A DNA stretch of 64,000 nt from Pseudarthrobacter sp. C4D7 (GTDB lineage: Bacteria; Actinomycetota; Actinomycetes; Actinomycetales; Micrococcaceae): assembly GCF_013359725.1 (NCBI RefSeq), contig NZ_JABFMW010000015.1, forward strand, positions 28,674-92,673, in the 5' to 3' direction. The notes beneath the pieces were generated by a model, which was not told the DNA's origin, did no database searches, and saw only the letters and a list, made by a program, of their open reading frames with translations. The translations under genes and the position numbers were made by a program. Shown here piece after piece: positions 42,974-52,525 of the stretch (its first letter is position 1; each line of letters starts with the position of its first letter).

Positions 42974-44230
42974 GTGGATCCTATGCTCATTGGTCTGGTT
43001 GCCGGCCTTATCGGCCTGGCGCTTGGCACGTTTGGCGTGCTTGCCTACCGGGTCAGCGAGAAGCAGCGTGAACTGCTGGATGTGGACGCCGGGGAGATCT
43101 CCCTGCCGGCGGGCGCAGCGGAGGTGCTCGCCGTCGTCGGCCGCGCCTTCGTGGTGCTGGACGACGTCGACGGCGTGGTCCGCGCCAGTCCGGCGGCCTA
43201 CGCTTACGGCCTGGTCCGCGGGCACACCGTGGTGCACAAGGAACTCCTGGACATGACCGCGGGAGTCCGCAGGGACGGCGTCATCCTGGAAAAGCAGCTT
43301 GAGCTCCCGCGCGGTCCGCTGGGACAGGGCACCATCATCGTCCAGGTCCGGGCGGCCATGCTGGGTGAGGAATACATCCTGCTCCTCGCCGATGACCGGA
43401 CCGAGATCACCCGGACGGAAGAGATCCGCAACGACTTCGTGGCGAACGTATCGCACGAACTGAAGACCCCGGTGGGCGCCATCTCCCTGCTGGCGGAGGC
43501 CCTGGAATCCTCCGCGGATGACGAGGAAGCTGTCCGCCGCTTCGCCAAGCGCATGCACAAGGAGTCCGCGCGCCTGGCGGCCTTGGTCCAGGACATCATT
43601 GAACTGTCCCGGCTGCAGGGCGCCAGCGTCACGCAGCAGGGCGGACCCGTGGACATCAACGCGGTCATTGCCGAGGCCGTTGACCGTTCCCAGCTGCCGG
43701 CGGAGAGCAAGAACATCAGCATCGTGGTGGGCGGGCGTACCGAAGGCAAGGTGTTCGGGGACCAGGACCTCCTGGTGACCGCGCTGCGGAACCTCATCGA
43801 CAACGCCATCCGCTATTCGCCCGCCAATACCCGCGTCGGCATCGGCGTCAGGTCCCGGGACGGGCTGGTTTCCATTTCCGTGACCGACCAGGGCGACGGG
43901 CTCTCGCCCGAGGACCAGGAGCGGGTTTTCGAACGTTTCTACCGGGTGGACGCCGCGCGCTCCCGCCAGACGGGCGGCACCGGCCTGGGCCTGAGCATCG
44001 TCAAGCACGTGGCATCGAACCACGGTGGCGAGGTGACGCTCTGGTCCCAGCCCGGGCAGGGATCAACCTTCACCCTCCGGCTGCCCGAAATGGAAGGGCA
44101 GGACGGCGACGACCAGCCCGCCGCGTCCGGCGTGCCGGGACATTCGACGGTGCAGGGAGCGCCGGAACAGCACAGCCTTACCCAAGTACCGCGCGCCGCG
44201 GGCGCAACAGAACGAGGAGCCAGCGCTTGA
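42974..44230 (+). CDS. senX3: Phosphate-sensing histidine kinase SenX3
   Basis: This 418-residue membrane sensor has one clear N-terminal membrane helix (LIGLVAGLIGLALGTFGVLAY), a PAS-like segment to about residue 140, then the kinase core. The H box VANVSHELKTPVG has His161, the N box LIDNAIRYSP, and the G boxes DQGDGLSPEDQERVFERFY and GGTGLGLSIVKHV. The C-terminus has a Pro-rich tail of about 45 residues. The GTG start is set by TAAAGT upstream. It shares TTGA with the regX3 start. The neighbouring PHO box and phoU support the assignment. Confidence 0.93.
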   Translation: MDPMLIGLVAGLIGLALGTFGVLAYRVSEKQRELLDVDAGEISLPAGAAEVLAVVGRAFVVLDDVDGVVRASPAAYAYGLVRGHTVVHKELLDMTAGVRRDGVILEKQLELPRGPLGQGTIIVQVRAAMLGEEYILLLADDRTEITRTEEIRNDFVANVSHELKTPVGAISLLAEALESSADDEEAVRRFAKRMHKESARLAALVQDIIELSRLQGASVTQQGGPVDINAVIAEAVDRSQLPAESKNISIVVGGRTEGKVFGDQDLLVTALRNLIDNAIRYSPANTRVGIGVRSRDGLVSISVTDQGDGLSPEDQERVFERFYRVDAARSRQTGGTGLGLSIVKHVASNHGGEVTLWSQPGQGSTFTLRLPEMEGQDGDDQPAASGVPGHSTVQGAPEQHSLTQVPRAAGATERGASA

Positions 44231-44907
44231 GCAGGATTTTGATTGTCGAGGATGAGGAGTCGTTCAGCGATCCTTTGTCCTATTTGCTGGGCAAGGAAGG
44301 GTTCGAGGTGGAGGTGGTGGACAACGGCCTGGATGCCATCACGGAGTTCGACCGCAACGGGGCCGACCTGGTGCTGCTGGACCTGCAGCTGCCCGGGCTT
44401 TCCGGTACCGAGGTGTGCCGGCAACTCCGCCAGCGCTCCAGTGTTCCGGTGATCATGCTGACCGCCAAGGATTCAGAGATCGACAAAGTGGTGGGCCTGG
44501 AGCTCGGCGCTGACGACTACGTCACCAAACCGTATTCATCCCGTGAACTGGTGGCCCGGGTAAGGGCGGTCCTGCGGCGCCAGGGCGAACCGGAGGAACT
44601 GGTCTCCGCAACGGTCCAGGCCGGGCCCGTCCGGATGGACATCGAACGGCACGTGGTGAGTGTGGGCGGGGAGCAGGTCCTGCTGCCCCTCAAGGAGTTC
44701 GAGCTGCTTGAGATGCTCCTGCGCAACTCGGGCCGGGTGCTCACGCGCGGGCAGTTGATCGACCGGGTATGGGGTTCGGACTACGTTGGCGACACCAAGA
44801 CCCTTGACGTCCATGTGAAGCGCCTTCGCGGAAAGATCGAACCGGATCCTTCTGCCCCCCGCTACCTGGTGACCGTCCGCGGCCTCGGATACAAGTTCGA
44901 GCCGTAG
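44227..44907 (+). CDS. regX3: OmpR-family response regulator RegX3
   Basis: The 226-residue protein has a receiver domain with the acidic pocket in IVEDEES and phospho-Asp52 in LVLLDLQLPG, Lys in VTKPYS, and a C-terminal winged helix (LPLKEFELLEMLLRNSGRVLTRGQLIDRVWG, TKTLDVHVKRLRGKIE). The start codon is TTG at 44227, which overlaps the senX3 stop (TTGA); it is the only start that gives the full receiver. It drives phosphate-starvation genes. A long palindromic terminator follows. Confidence 0.95.
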   Translation: MSRILIVEDEESFSDPLSYLLGKEGFEVEVVDNGLDAITEFDRNGADLVLLDLQLPGLSGTEVCRQLRQRSSVPVIMLTAKDSEIDKVVGLELGADDYVTKPYSSRELVARVRAVLRRQGEPEELVSATVQAGPVRMDIERHVVSVGGEQVLLPLKEFELLEMLLRNSGRVLTRGQLIDRVWGSDYVGDTKTLDVHVKRLRGKIEPDPSAPRYLVTVRGLGYKFEP

Positions 44908-44921
44908 CCCGCAGCCTAAAC

Positions 44922-44971
44922 AGCGCACGAAAAAGGGAGGAGCCCCGGGGCTCCTCCCTTTTTTGTGCGCT
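44922..44971. terminator. 50-bp palindromic bidirectional terminator
   Basis: The arms (44922-44946 with 44947-44971) match at 24 of 25 pairs with no spacer, and a T run follows the GC stem on both strands. It separates regX3 from the convergent lipoprotein gene. Confidence 0.9.
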
Positions 44972-44984
44972 GTGTCCAGTTCGC

Positions 44985-45587
44985 CTAGCGGCTGGTGGCG
45001 GTTGCCGACGCGGTGGCGCTGGCGGTTGCGCCGGCTGTCGCATCCGCACCGGCGGTGGAAGAGGAAGATGACGACGGCGTGGGCGTCACCGAGGGGCTGG
45101 GGGTGGGTACGTAGTTCTTGTACTCCTCCAGGGTGGCGTCAAGGACGGGAACCTTGACCGTGCTGCTGACGTTGGTGCCGTTCTCGCTGATCTTGACGTC
45201 AACCAGGGATCCGGGCTTGCCGCCGGTGGTGCTCAGGATGGCTGCGTCCGACGTGTCGTTCAGCAGGGTGGAGCCGTTGGCCTTCACCGAAACCTCGGTC
45301 TGCGAACCCTTAGCGCCGTTGACGGTGAGCTTCACGTCCTTGGAGGAGGAGTTGTAGACGGCGCCGATGAGGCGGCCGGGCTCGTTCTCGCCTGTAGAGA
45401 CAATAAGGATGTTCCGCAGTTGCAGGGGGCCGAGGTCTGCCCGGATGCCGTCTGAAGCGGAGTACTGATGGCTGGTCTGCTGGGGCGTGATGTAACCGCA
45501 GCCAGCGGTCAGCAGGCTGGCGCCAAGGGCAGCAGCCGTCAGTGCCAGTTTGCCGCGCTGGGCCCGGTTCATCGCAGTGGAACGCAC
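44985..45587 (-). CDS. Lipoprotein of unknown function
   Basis: The 200-residue protein has a signal peptide with lipobox LTAGC (Cys30). The body (about 35-160) is beta-rich: LQLRNILIVSTGENEPGRL, GAVYNSSSKDVKLTV. The C-terminus is a Pro/Ser/Ala/Thr-rich tail (VPTPSPSVTPTPSSSSSS), likely a wall spacer. GTG at 45587 has GAGGAG 8 bases upstream; ATG 45572 is an alternative. The family is conserved in related actinobacteria; I know no function. It sits between regX3 and carD but is transcribed towards regX3. Confidence 0.8.
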   Translation of the reverse strand: MRSTAMNRAQRGKLALTAAALGASLLTAGCGYITPQQTSHQYSASDGIRADLGPLQLRNILIVSTGENEPGRLIGAVYNSSSKDVKLTVNGAKGSQTEVSVKANGSTLLNDTSDAAILSTTGGKPGSLVDVKISENGTNVSSTVKVPVLDATLEEYKNYVPTPSPSVTPTPSSSSSSTAGADATAGATASATASATATSR

Positions 45588-45810
45588 GTCACGTACTCCT
45601 CGAGAAATTTGAAGTCTTTTTCAGCCATAGCCTATCCGCTCAGAGGGTCAAACGAGGATTCGGCGGTGTCACATCCTTCGTGGGAGCGCTCACCTGATGC
45701 ACTAAACGGCACATCCGTCAAGGGGGTGCAGGGGGTTGATTGGGTCGTTTTGCCGCGTATTTTCGCGGTTGGGAGCCCTTCCTCCGGCCGGTCATATGCC
45801 TGAATCGTGA

Positions 45811-45816
45811 TAAACT
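45811..45816 (+). promoter_or_regulatory. -10 element of carD (TAAACT)
   Basis: TAAACT lies 27 bases before the ATG, leaving a short leader with the ribosome binding site AAAGGGG. No clear -35 is seen. Confidence 0.5.
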
Positions 45817-45843
45817 GGTCTGCGGGAAAGGGGAAATGTCCAC

Positions 45844-46326
45844 ATGGTATTTGAGGTCGGCGAGACAGTAGTTTACCCTCACCACGGTGCTGCGAAGATT
45901 GAAGAAATCAAGATGCGCACCATCAAGGGCGAAGAGAAGATGTATCTCAAGCTCAAGGTGGCTCAGGGTGATCTGACCATTGAAGTTCCAGCAGAGAACG
46001 TTGACCTTGTTGGGGTCCGGGACGTAGTGGGCAAGGAAGGCCTGGAGCACGTTTTTGATGTGCTCCGTGCCGAGTTCACCGAGGAACCCACCAACTGGTC
46101 ACGCAGGTACAAGGCAAACCTGGAGAAGCTTGCTTCCGGTGACGTCATCAAGGTGGCAGAGGTTGTTCGCGACCTGTGGCGCCGGGATCACGACCGGGGC
46201 CTTTCCGCAGGCGAGAAGCGAATGCTGGCCAAGGCCCGCCAGATTCTGATTTCAGAACTGGCGCTGGCTGAAAAGACCGACGAGGAGAAAGCTGCAAGCG
46301 TTCTCGACGAGGTCCTGGCTTCCTAA
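45844..46326 (+). CDS. carD: CarD-family transcriptional regulator
   Basis: The 160-residue protein has the N-terminal RNA-polymerase-interacting domain ([23 protein letters not shown]) and a helical DNA-binding C-terminal domain ([30 protein letters not shown]). CarD binds the RNAP beta subunit and stabilises open promoter complexes, mainly at rRNA and other house-keeping promoters; it is essential in mycobacteria. AAAGGGG lies upstream of the ATG. The carD-ispD-ispF-cysS-rlmB order is common in actinobacteria. Confidence 0.95.
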   Translation: MVFEVGETVVYPHHGAAKIEEIKMRTIKGEEKMYLKLKVAQGDLTIEVPAENVDLVGVRDVVGKEGLEHVFDVLRAEFTEEPTNWSRRYKANLEKLASGDVIKVAEVVRDLWRRDHDRGLSAGEKRMLAKARQILISELALAEKTDEEKAASVLDEVLAS

Positions 46327-46332
46327 GAATTG

Positions 46333-46372
46333 AGCCCCGGCTGCACCCATGTGCCGCCGGGGCTTCTTTTTT
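46333..46372 (+). terminator. Intrinsic terminator of carD
   Basis: A 9-bp AGCCCCGGC/GCCGGGGCT stem holds an inner GCAC/GTGC stem and is followed by TTCTTTTTT. Confidence 0.9.
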
Positions 46373-46419
46373 GCCCGCTGAATCTACGTTCCGGGCACCA
46401 AAGGTCAGTGGCGGCGTCG

Positions 46420-46425
46420 TAGGCT
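46420..46425 (+). promoter_or_regulatory. -10 element of ispD (TAGGCT), leaderless
   Basis: TAGGCT ends 7 bases before the ATG at 46433. Confidence 0.6.
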
Positions 46426-46432
46426 TGTCCGC

Positions 46433-47215
46433 ATGAGTGAATCACCCACGCGCCTGGTCACAGCAGTCATCGTGGTTGCCGCGGGGTCGGGGCAACGCCT
46501 GGGCTACGGCATGCCCAAGGCGGCAGTGCCGCTGGGCGGGGAACCCATCCTGATGCATGCCCTGCGGGGTATTGTCGCGTCAGGAGTGGCCAGCCAGGTG
46601 TGCGTGGCGCTGCCCGCCGGTGACGACGGCCTGCGGCGGATGTGCGACGACTTCCGGGATGAACTGGGCGACGGCGGCCCCCTTCTGTCGGTTGTCGACG
46701 GCGGCTCCACCAGGAGCGGGTCCGTGCGTGCAGGAATCGCCGCCCTGATGGAGGGCACCGAGGCTGTGCTGGTCCACGACGCCGCCCGCGCCCTGACACC
46801 CGAATCCGTTTTCCACCGCGTCTCCGATTCACTCGCTGCCGGCGCTGACGCGGTCATTCCCGTTCTCCCGGTGGTGGACACCATCAAGACCGTGGCGGCC
46901 ACAACCGGGGATAACACCGCGCTTGCGCCCGAGGTTGTCACAGGTACGGCCCGCCGTGAGGAACTGCGGGCGGTGCAGACTCCCCAGGGCTTCCGGGCAG
47001 CCACCCTGCTGCGGGCGCACCAGGCAGCGCAGGAACTGGACCCGGAGCAGGCCGCTGCCGTCACTGACGACGCCATGCTTGTCGAAATGCTGGGCACTCC
47101 CGTCCACGCGGTCCGCGGGTCAACGCAGTCCCTGAAGATCACCACGCCCCTGGACCTCATTTTCGCCGAAGGGCTCCTCGAGGGCCCCCTTGGCGCACGG
47201 TGGGTGGAAGGATGA
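46433..47215 (+). CDS. ispD: 2-C-methyl-D-erythritol 4-phosphate cytidylyltransferase
   Basis: This 260-residue enzyme joins CTP to MEP in the non-mevalonate isoprenoid pathway. The nucleotide motif [15 protein letters not shown] is near residue 15, the cytidine-binding [11 protein letters not shown] near 120, and the MEP-binding part near TPQGFR and LKITTPLDL. The stop overlaps the ispF ATG (ATGA). The ATG is set by TAGGCT upstream. Confidence 0.94.
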   Translation: MSESPTRLVTAVIVVAAGSGQRLGYGMPKAAVPLGGEPILMHALRGIVASGVASQVCVALPAGDDGLRRMCDDFRDELGDGGPLLSVVDGGSTRSGSVRAGIAALMEGTEAVLVHDAARALTPESVFHRVSDSLAAGADAVIPVLPVVDTIKTVAATTGDNTALAPEVVTGTARREELRAVQTPQGFRAATLLRAHQAAQELDPEQAAAVTDDAMLVEMLGTPVHAVRGSTQSLKITTPLDLIFAEGLLEGPLGARWVEG

Positions 47216-47748
47216 GCCCGGATATGATCCTGCCGCGCACGGGCGTGGGAATCGATGTGCACGCCTATGCCCCCGAGGATTCTCCGCGCCCGCTGTGGCT
47301 CGGCGGCCTGCTCTGGCCAGGCGAACGCGGCCTGGCCGGGCATTCGGACGGCGATGCCGTGGCGCACGCCGCCGCCGACGCCCTGTTTTCGGCTGCGGGG
47401 ATCGGGGACCTCGGCACCCACTTCGGAACCGACCGCCCCGAATTCGCGGGCGCGTCAGGTGCCACGCTCCTCGCCGAAGCCGCGCGGATCGTCAGGGCCG
47501 CCGGATACGAGATCGGCAACGTCGCCGTCCAGTTCGTGGCCAACCGGCCCAAGTTCGGGCCCCGCCGGGAAGAATCGCAAAAGGTCCTGAGCGAGGCGGC
47601 AGGCGCCCACGTTGGGGTCACCGCAACCACCAGTGATGGCCTGGGCTTCACCGGCCGCGGCGAAGGTATCTCCGCGGTAGCCACCGCCCTGGTGTATCCA
47701 CGGACCGCCGGGTCCGCCGGCGGCCCGGGACCATCGGCTAGTCTGTAG
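47212..47748 (+). CDS. ispF: 2-C-methyl-D-erythritol 2,4-cyclodiphosphate synthase
   Basis: This 178-residue enzyme has metal ligands in GIDVHAY (Asp15, His17) and [15 protein letters not shown] (His52). The CDP-binding [15 protein letters not shown] is near residue 145. It makes MECDP after IspD and IspE in the MEP pathway. The ATG overlaps the ispD stop, so the two enzymes are translationally coupled. The 3' end overlaps the -10 of cysS. Confidence 0.95.
   Translation: MSPDMILPRTGVGIDVHAYAPEDSPRPLWLGGLLWPGERGLAGHSDGDAVAHAAADALFSAAGIGDLGTHFGTDRPEFAGASGATLLAEAARIVRAAGYEIGNVAVQFVANRPKFGPRREESQKVLSEAAGAHVGVTATTSDGLGFTGRGEGISAVATALVYPRTAGSAGGPGPSASL
47739..47744 (+). promoter_or_regulatory. -10 element of cysS (TAGTCT), leaderless
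   Basis: TAGTCT ends 6 bases before the GTG at 47751, inside the 3' end of ispF. Confidence 0.55.
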
Positions 47749-47750
47749 CG

Positions 47751-49217
47751 GTGACACTGCGCTTCTACGACACTGCTTCCGCCGAAGTCCGGGACTTCGT
47801 CCCCCTCGTCGAGGGTGCGGCCAGCCTCTACTACTGCGGAGCCACGGTCCAGGGAATGCCGCACGTGGGGCATATCCGTTCAGCCATTGCCTTCGACCAG
47901 CTCACCCGGTGGCTGCAGCACCGGGGCCTGCGCGTGACTGTTGTCCGCAACGTGACGGACATTGACGACAAGATCCTGGCCAAGTCTGAGGCTTCCTTTG
48001 CGCCCGGGTTCCGCCCGGAGGCGGGGGAGGTGGCCCGCGAGGAATGGTGGGCGCTGGCGTACCGTTACGAGCGCGAATTCCTGAAGGCCTACGACACACT
48101 GGGCGTGTCCCGTCCCACCTACGAACCCAGGGCCACCGGACACATTCCCGAGATGCACGCCCTGATCCAGCAGCTGATCGACCGCGGCCATGCCTACCCC
48201 GCGTTGGACGATTCCGGCGACGTGTACTTTGATGTCCGCTCCTGGGACCAGTACGGCACGCTCACCCGGCAGAACATTGACGACATGCAGGCAGCGCCCG
48301 ACGCCGATCCCCGCGGCAAGAAGGATGCCCGCGACTTCGCGTTGTGGAAAGGTTCCAAGGAGGGAGAGCCGGCTACCGCCAGCTGGTCCTCGCCGTGGGG
48401 CGCCGGGCGTCCCGGATGGCACCTTGAGTGCTCCGCCATGGTCACCAAATACCTCGGCACTGCGTTCGACATCCACGGCGGCGGGCTGGACCTGCGGTTC
48501 CCGCACCACGAAAACGAGATGGCGCAGTCGCAGGCAGCAGGACACCCGTTCGCCAATTTCTGGATGCACAACGGCATGGTGACGTACCAGGGCGAGAAGA
48601 TGTCGAAATCCATCGGCAACACCATCAGCCCGGCGGAAATGCTGGAACTCGCCTCTCCCCGGGTGGTCCGCTATTACCTGGGCCAGGCGCACTACCGGTC
48701 CATCCTTGACTACCGCCCCACGTCGCTGCAGGAGGCCGCTGCCGCCGTCGAACGCATTGACGGGTTCCTGGGCAAGGCTTCGGCACGCTTCGGCACGGAC
48801 TTTGGGTTCGTGGCAGGCAATTACGGCACTTCAGAGGCAAGCGTCCGGGATTTCGGGGCGGCAATGGACGACGACCTCAACGTGCCCCGTGCCCTGGCCG
48901 CGCTGCACGAAACCGTGCGGGCGGGCAATACCGCCCTGGCCGAGGGTGACGACGAGGCAGCGCGGAACGCGATGCATGCCGTGGTCGTGATGACCGAGGT
49001 CCTGGGGCTGAACGCCGTGGCGGGCTCCGCCGCGGCCAGCACGCGCGAGGCCGAGGCGCTGGGCGTCCTGGTGGACGCCCAGCTGTCCGCCCGGGCAACT
49101 GCCCGCGCGGACAAGGACTGGGCCAGGTCCGACGCCATCCGGGACATGCTCCAGCAGGCCGGAGTCGTGGTGGAGGACGGCCCCGAGGGGGCCACCTGGA
49201 GCCTTAAGCGGGACTGA
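47751..49217 (+). CDS. cysS: Cysteinyl-tRNA synthetase
   Basis: This 488-residue class I aminoacyl-tRNA synthetase has zinc Cys29 ([10 protein letters not shown]), the HIGH-like motif as PHVGHIRS (37-44) and the KMSKS signature as KMSKS near 283. The zinc-site partners ([23 protein letters not shown]) are conserved. The GTG is set by TAGTCT upstream. A T9 run follows the stop codon (49235-49243) but no strong hairpin is seen. Confidence 0.95.
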   Translation: MTLRFYDTASAEVRDFVPLVEGAASLYYCGATVQGMPHVGHIRSAIAFDQLTRWLQHRGLRVTVVRNVTDIDDKILAKSEASFAPGFRPEAGEVAREEWWALAYRYEREFLKAYDTLGVSRPTYEPRATGHIPEMHALIQQLIDRGHAYPALDDSGDVYFDVRSWDQYGTLTRQNIDDMQAAPDADPRGKKDARDFALWKGSKEGEPATASWSSPWGAGRPGWHLECSAMVTKYLGTAFDIHGGGLDLRFPHHENEMAQSQAAGHPFANFWMHNGMVTYQGEKMSKSIGNTISPAEMLELASPRVVRYYLGQAHYRSILDYRPTSLQEAAAAVERIDGFLGKASARFGTDFGFVAGNYGTSEASVRDFGAAMDDDLNVPRALAALHETVRAGNTALAEGDDEAARNAMHAVVVMTEVLGLNAVAGSAAASTREAEALGVLVDAQLSARATARADKDWARSDAIRDMLQQAGVVVEDGPEGATWSLKRD

Positions 49218-49251
49218 ACACCCCGCCGCCGCCGTTTTTTTTTCGGGTCAG

Positions 49252-49257
49252 TAGACT
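49252..49257 (+). promoter_or_regulatory. -10 element candidate of rlmB (TAGACT)
   Basis: TAGACT lies 40 bases before the ATG at 49298, leaving a leader with AGGGTGG as the ribosome binding site. No good -35 is visible. Confidence 0.45.
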
Positions 49258-49297
49258 GGTATGCAGATTCAGTCAGCACAATCAAGGGTGGAACAAC

Positions 49298-50287
49298 ATG
49301 GCCAACAATGGTCGCCGATCGGTTAAAGCAAAGAAGGGCCCAACCGTCGGAACCGGTGGCCATGGCCGCAAGGCCCTCGAAGGCAAGGGGCCCACGCCCA
49401 AGGCCGAGGACCGTGTGTACCACAAGGCGCACAAGGCCAAGCAGCTCTCTGAACGGTCCGCTGCCAAGCGCGGGACCGGTGCCCGGAGCGCAGGCGCCGC
49501 CAAGTCCGGTCCCAAGGGCCGTGCCACCGAAGAAGTGGTGACGGGCCGCAACTCCGTCGTGGAGGCGCTCCGCGCCGGCATCCCGGCGAAGGCCCTCCAT
49601 GTGGCCATCCGCATTGAAATGGACGACCGGGTCAAGGAATCCCTGAAGCTCGCCGCCGAACGTGGCATCCCGCTGCTGGAAACGGGCAAGCCTGAGCTGG
49701 ACCGGATGACCGATGACGCCGTCCACCAGGGCCTGGTGCTGCAGATCCCGCCCTACGAGTACCAGGACGCCTACGAACTGGCCGAGGAAACCGTGGACAA
49801 GTGGAAGAAGGGGCACGTCAGCAACGCCCCGCTTTTCGTTGCCCTGGACGGCATCACGGACCCCCGGAACCTGGGCGCGATCATCCGCTCCGTCTCAGCC
49901 TTCAGCGGCCACGGCGTCATTGTGCCCGAGCGCCGCTCCGTCGGCGTGACCGCCTCCGCCTGGAAGACCAGCGCCGGTGCGGCCGTGCGCGTTCCCGTGG
50001 CCCGCGCCTCAAACCTGAACAACGCCCTGAAACAGTTCAAGAACATGGGCATCTACGTGCTGGGCCTCGACGGCGACGGCGACGTTTCGCTGCCCGACCT
50101 CACCCTGGCCACGGAACCGGTCTGCATCGTGGTGGGCTCGGAAGGAAAGGGCCTGAGCCGCCTGGTCCGGGAAAACTGCGACCAGATCGTCTCCATCCCC
50201 ATCGACTCCGCCATGGAGTCCCTGAACGCTTCGATGGCCGTGGGCATCTCGCTGTACGAGGTCTCCCGCCAGCGCGCGGCGGGATAG
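49298..50287 (+). CDS. rlmB: 23S rRNA (guanosine(2251)-2'-O)-methyltransferase
   Basis: The 329-residue SPOUT enzyme has a long basic N-terminal extension (about 80 residues with RRSVKAKKGPTVGTGGHGRK), the substrate-binding SpoU domain starting near 85 (VVTGRNSVVEALRAGIPAKAL), and the SAM trefoil-knot motifs DPRNLGAIIRSVSAF, VVGSEGKGLS and SLNASMAVGISLYE. It methylates G2251 in the ribosome peptidyl-transferase centre. Confidence 0.92.
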   Translation: MANNGRRSVKAKKGPTVGTGGHGRKALEGKGPTPKAEDRVYHKAHKAKQLSERSAAKRGTGARSAGAAKSGPKGRATEEVVTGRNSVVEALRAGIPAKALHVAIRIEMDDRVKESLKLAAERGIPLLETGKPELDRMTDDAVHQGLVLQIPPYEYQDAYELAEETVDKWKKGHVSNAPLFVALDGITDPRNLGAIIRSVSAFSGHGVIVPERRSVGVTASAWKTSAGAAVRVPVARASNLNNALKQFKNMGIYVLGLDGDGDVSLPDLTLATEPVCIVVGSEGKGLSRLVRENCDQIVSIPIDSAMESLNASMAVGISLYEVSRQRAAG

Positions 50288-50364
50288 TCTCCACCGGCCC
50301 GTAATCTGCGGGTGGTTTCCCGGCGCCGCAGGGGCGTACGGGCTGGTCAAGTGCCGCTGACCGC

Positions 50365-50370
50365 TACTAT
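50365..50370 (+). promoter_or_regulatory. -10 element of glgX (TACTAT), leaderless
   Basis: TACTAT ends 7 bases before the ATG at 50378. Confidence 0.6.
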
Positions 50371-50377
50371 TTAGGTG

Positions 50378-52477
50378 ATGGTCATGCCGCTTTTCGACAC
50401 CGCATCCGCCATGGACGCCTCCTCGGCTGTCCCCCTCGGCGTCAGCGCCCCGCGCGCTGATTCGGGCGGTACCCGCCACCACGCCGGCGGCCGCGCCAAC
50501 GTTGCGTGCTTCGCCCCGGGAATAGACAGCCTCGATGTTGCCTACTGTGCGCCGGGCGGCCAATGGCAGGTCCAGACGCTGCCCAACGTCACCAGGGGGG
50601 TCCACCATGGCATCGTGGAGGACCTGCCCTTCGGTTCGCGCTACGGTTTCCGCCCCACGTCGGAAGCCCAGTCCCTGCCCCCGGAGGTTCCGGCCGGCGA
50701 CGGATCCAACCGTCCGCCCCTGCTTCTTGACCCCTACGGCAGGGGAGTGGACCAGCGCGACGGCTTCCTCACCAGTGTCCGCACCGACTCCGGGTTTGAC
50801 TGGGAATCGGATGAACGGCTGCGCCTTCCCTGGCGGAACACCATCGTTTACGAAGCGCATGTCCGCGGCCAGAGCATGCTCCACCCCGATGTCCCGGAGG
50901 ACCTGCGGGGCACCTATGCTGGCCTGGCCCACCCTGCCGTCGTGGAGCACCTCACGGCACTGGGCGTCACGTCCGTCCAGCTCCTGCCCGTCCACTTCCA
51001 CCTCGATGAGCCGCACCTGCAGGATCTGGGACTCAACAACTACTGGGGGTACAACACCGCCGCGTTCTTTGCCCTGCACCCCGGCTACGCCACCCGCGCG
51101 GCCCAGGAAGCAGGCCCCCAGGCGGTCCAGGACGAGTTCAAGGCCATGGTCAGGGCCCTGCACGCCGCCGGGCTGGAGGTCATCCTGGACGTGGTGTACA
51201 ACCACACGGCCGAAGGCCCGCCGGACGGCCCTGTCCTGAGTTTCCGGGGCCTGGGGGAGGACACGTACTACCGCGTGGACGGCCCCGGCAAGTACCTGGA
51301 CACCACGGGCTGCGGCAACTCCCTGAACTTCGGAGACCCGCACGTGGTCCAGCTGGTGACCGATTCCCTCCGGTACTGGGTGGACGAATTCCACATCGAC
51401 GGTTTCCGGTTCGACCTGGCGGTCACGCTCTGCCGCAACGCCGCGAACGACTTCGACCCGCACCACCCCTTCCTCACCGCCGTCGCTGCCGATCCCGTCC
51501 TGTCCGACGTCAAGCTGATCGCCGAACCCTGGGACATCGGGTACGGGGGCTGGCAGACGGGCCGTTTCCCCCGGGGCTGGGTGGACTGGAACGACCACTT
51601 CCGTGACGCCCTCCGGACCTTCTGGCTGGCAGACCGGGCGGCCATCGATGCCGGCGGTCATGGCGGGACCATGGCCAAACTCGCTGACGCCCTGTCCGGA
51701 TCCGCCGGCCTCTTCCAGGCCTCCGGCCGTTCGCGCCTGGCCTCGGTCAACTTCATCACCGCCCATGACGGCTTCACCATGAACGACCTCGTGTCCTTCG
51801 ACCGCAAGCACAACGAGGCCAACGGCGAAGAAAACCGGGACGGACACGGGGACAACCGGAGCTACAACCACGGTGTGGAAGGTCCCACCGAAAACAGCGG
51901 GATCCTGGCGCAGCGCGCGCAGTCACGGCGCAACCTGATGGCGTCGCTGATGGTTTCGCTCGGCGTCCCCATGATCACCGCCGGGGACGAGCTGGCACGC
52001 ACCCAACACGGGAACAACAACGCGTACTGCCAGGACAACGCCATGACGTGGCTGGACTGGACATTGACACCGGAGGCGCACGAGATGCTGCGCAGCACCA
52101 AGCGGTACATCCGGCTGCGCAAGGAGTTCCTGGCCGCACAGCCCCACGACTTCCCGGTCAGGGACGAACAGTCCTACCTGTACTGGTTCGACCAGCACGG
52201 CCAGCCCATGTCCACGGAGCTGTGGAATGATCCGCAGCACCGGGTCCTGCAACTCCTGCTCCGCGACGACGGCGGCGAGCTCGCAGGCCTGGTGGTGGTC
52301 AACGGCAGCGCCCGGGACGTCCACGTCACCCTGCCTGATGCCGGAAAGCCCGCACCGGGCCTGTTCCAGCTGCGCCTGACCACCTCGCCCCGCCACAAGG
52401 AGCGCCAGGGCATCGAGGTGGCTGCCGGGGACGTTGACCTCGCTGAGGCCAATTCCATCAGCATCTACCGCACGTAG
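50378..52477 (+). CDS. glgX: Glycogen debranching enzyme GlgX
   Basis: This 699-residue GH13 enzyme hydrolyses alpha-1,6 branches of glycogen or phosphorylase limit dextrin. A CBM48-like N-terminal domain is followed by the barrel with LGVTSVQLLPVHFHLDEP, the nucleophile region HIDGFRFDLAVTLCR (Asp near 346), acid/base IAEPWDIGYGG (Glu near 383), and stabiliser ITAHDGFTMNDLV (Asp near 464). The start is placed at ATG 50378, 7 bases after TACTAT; GTG 50375 and ATG 50384 are alternatives. It works with the downstream, convergent GlgP. Confidence 0.9.
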   Translation: MVMPLFDTASAMDASSAVPLGVSAPRADSGGTRHHAGGRANVACFAPGIDSLDVAYCAPGGQWQVQTLPNVTRGVHHGIVEDLPFGSRYGFRPTSEAQSLPPEVPAGDGSNRPPLLLDPYGRGVDQRDGFLTSVRTDSGFDWESDERLRLPWRNTIVYEAHVRGQSMLHPDVPEDLRGTYAGLAHPAVVEHLTALGVTSVQLLPVHFHLDEPHLQDLGLNNYWGYNTAAFFALHPGYATRAAQEAGPQAVQDEFKAMVRALHAAGLEVILDVVYNHTAEGPPDGPVLSFRGLGEDTYYRVDGPGKYLDTTGCGNSLNFGDPHVVQLVTDSLRYWVDEFHIDGFRFDLAVTLCRNAANDFDPHHPFLTAVAADPVLSDVKLIAEPWDIGYGGWQTGRFPRGWVDWNDHFRDALRTFWLADRAAIDAGGHGGTMAKLADALSGSAGLFQASGRSRLASVNFITAHDGFTMNDLVSFDRKHNEANGEENRDGHGDNRSYNHGVEGPTENSGILAQRAQSRRNLMASLMVSLGVPMITAGDELARTQHGNNNAYCQDNAMTWLDWTLTPEAHEMLRSTKRYIRLRKEFLAAQPHDFPVRDEQSYLYWFDQHGQPMSTELWNDPQHRVLQLLLRDDGGELAGLVVVNGSARDVHVTLPDAGKPAPGLFQLRLTTSPRHKERQGIEVAAGDVDLAEANSISIYRT

Positions 52478-52525
52478 GCGCTGAGCCGCCGCCCACCAGT
52501 CCACCCATCCTCAGGCAGGCACCCC

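Noticed and set aside
49235..49243. T9 run after cysS as intrinsic terminator
   Set aside because: The upstream CCCCGCCGCCGCCG makes no stable hairpin, so it is not called as a terminator.
50009..51871. 620-residue antisense frame over rlmB and glgX
   Set aside because: No motif is seen; both sense genes have full catalytic motifs.
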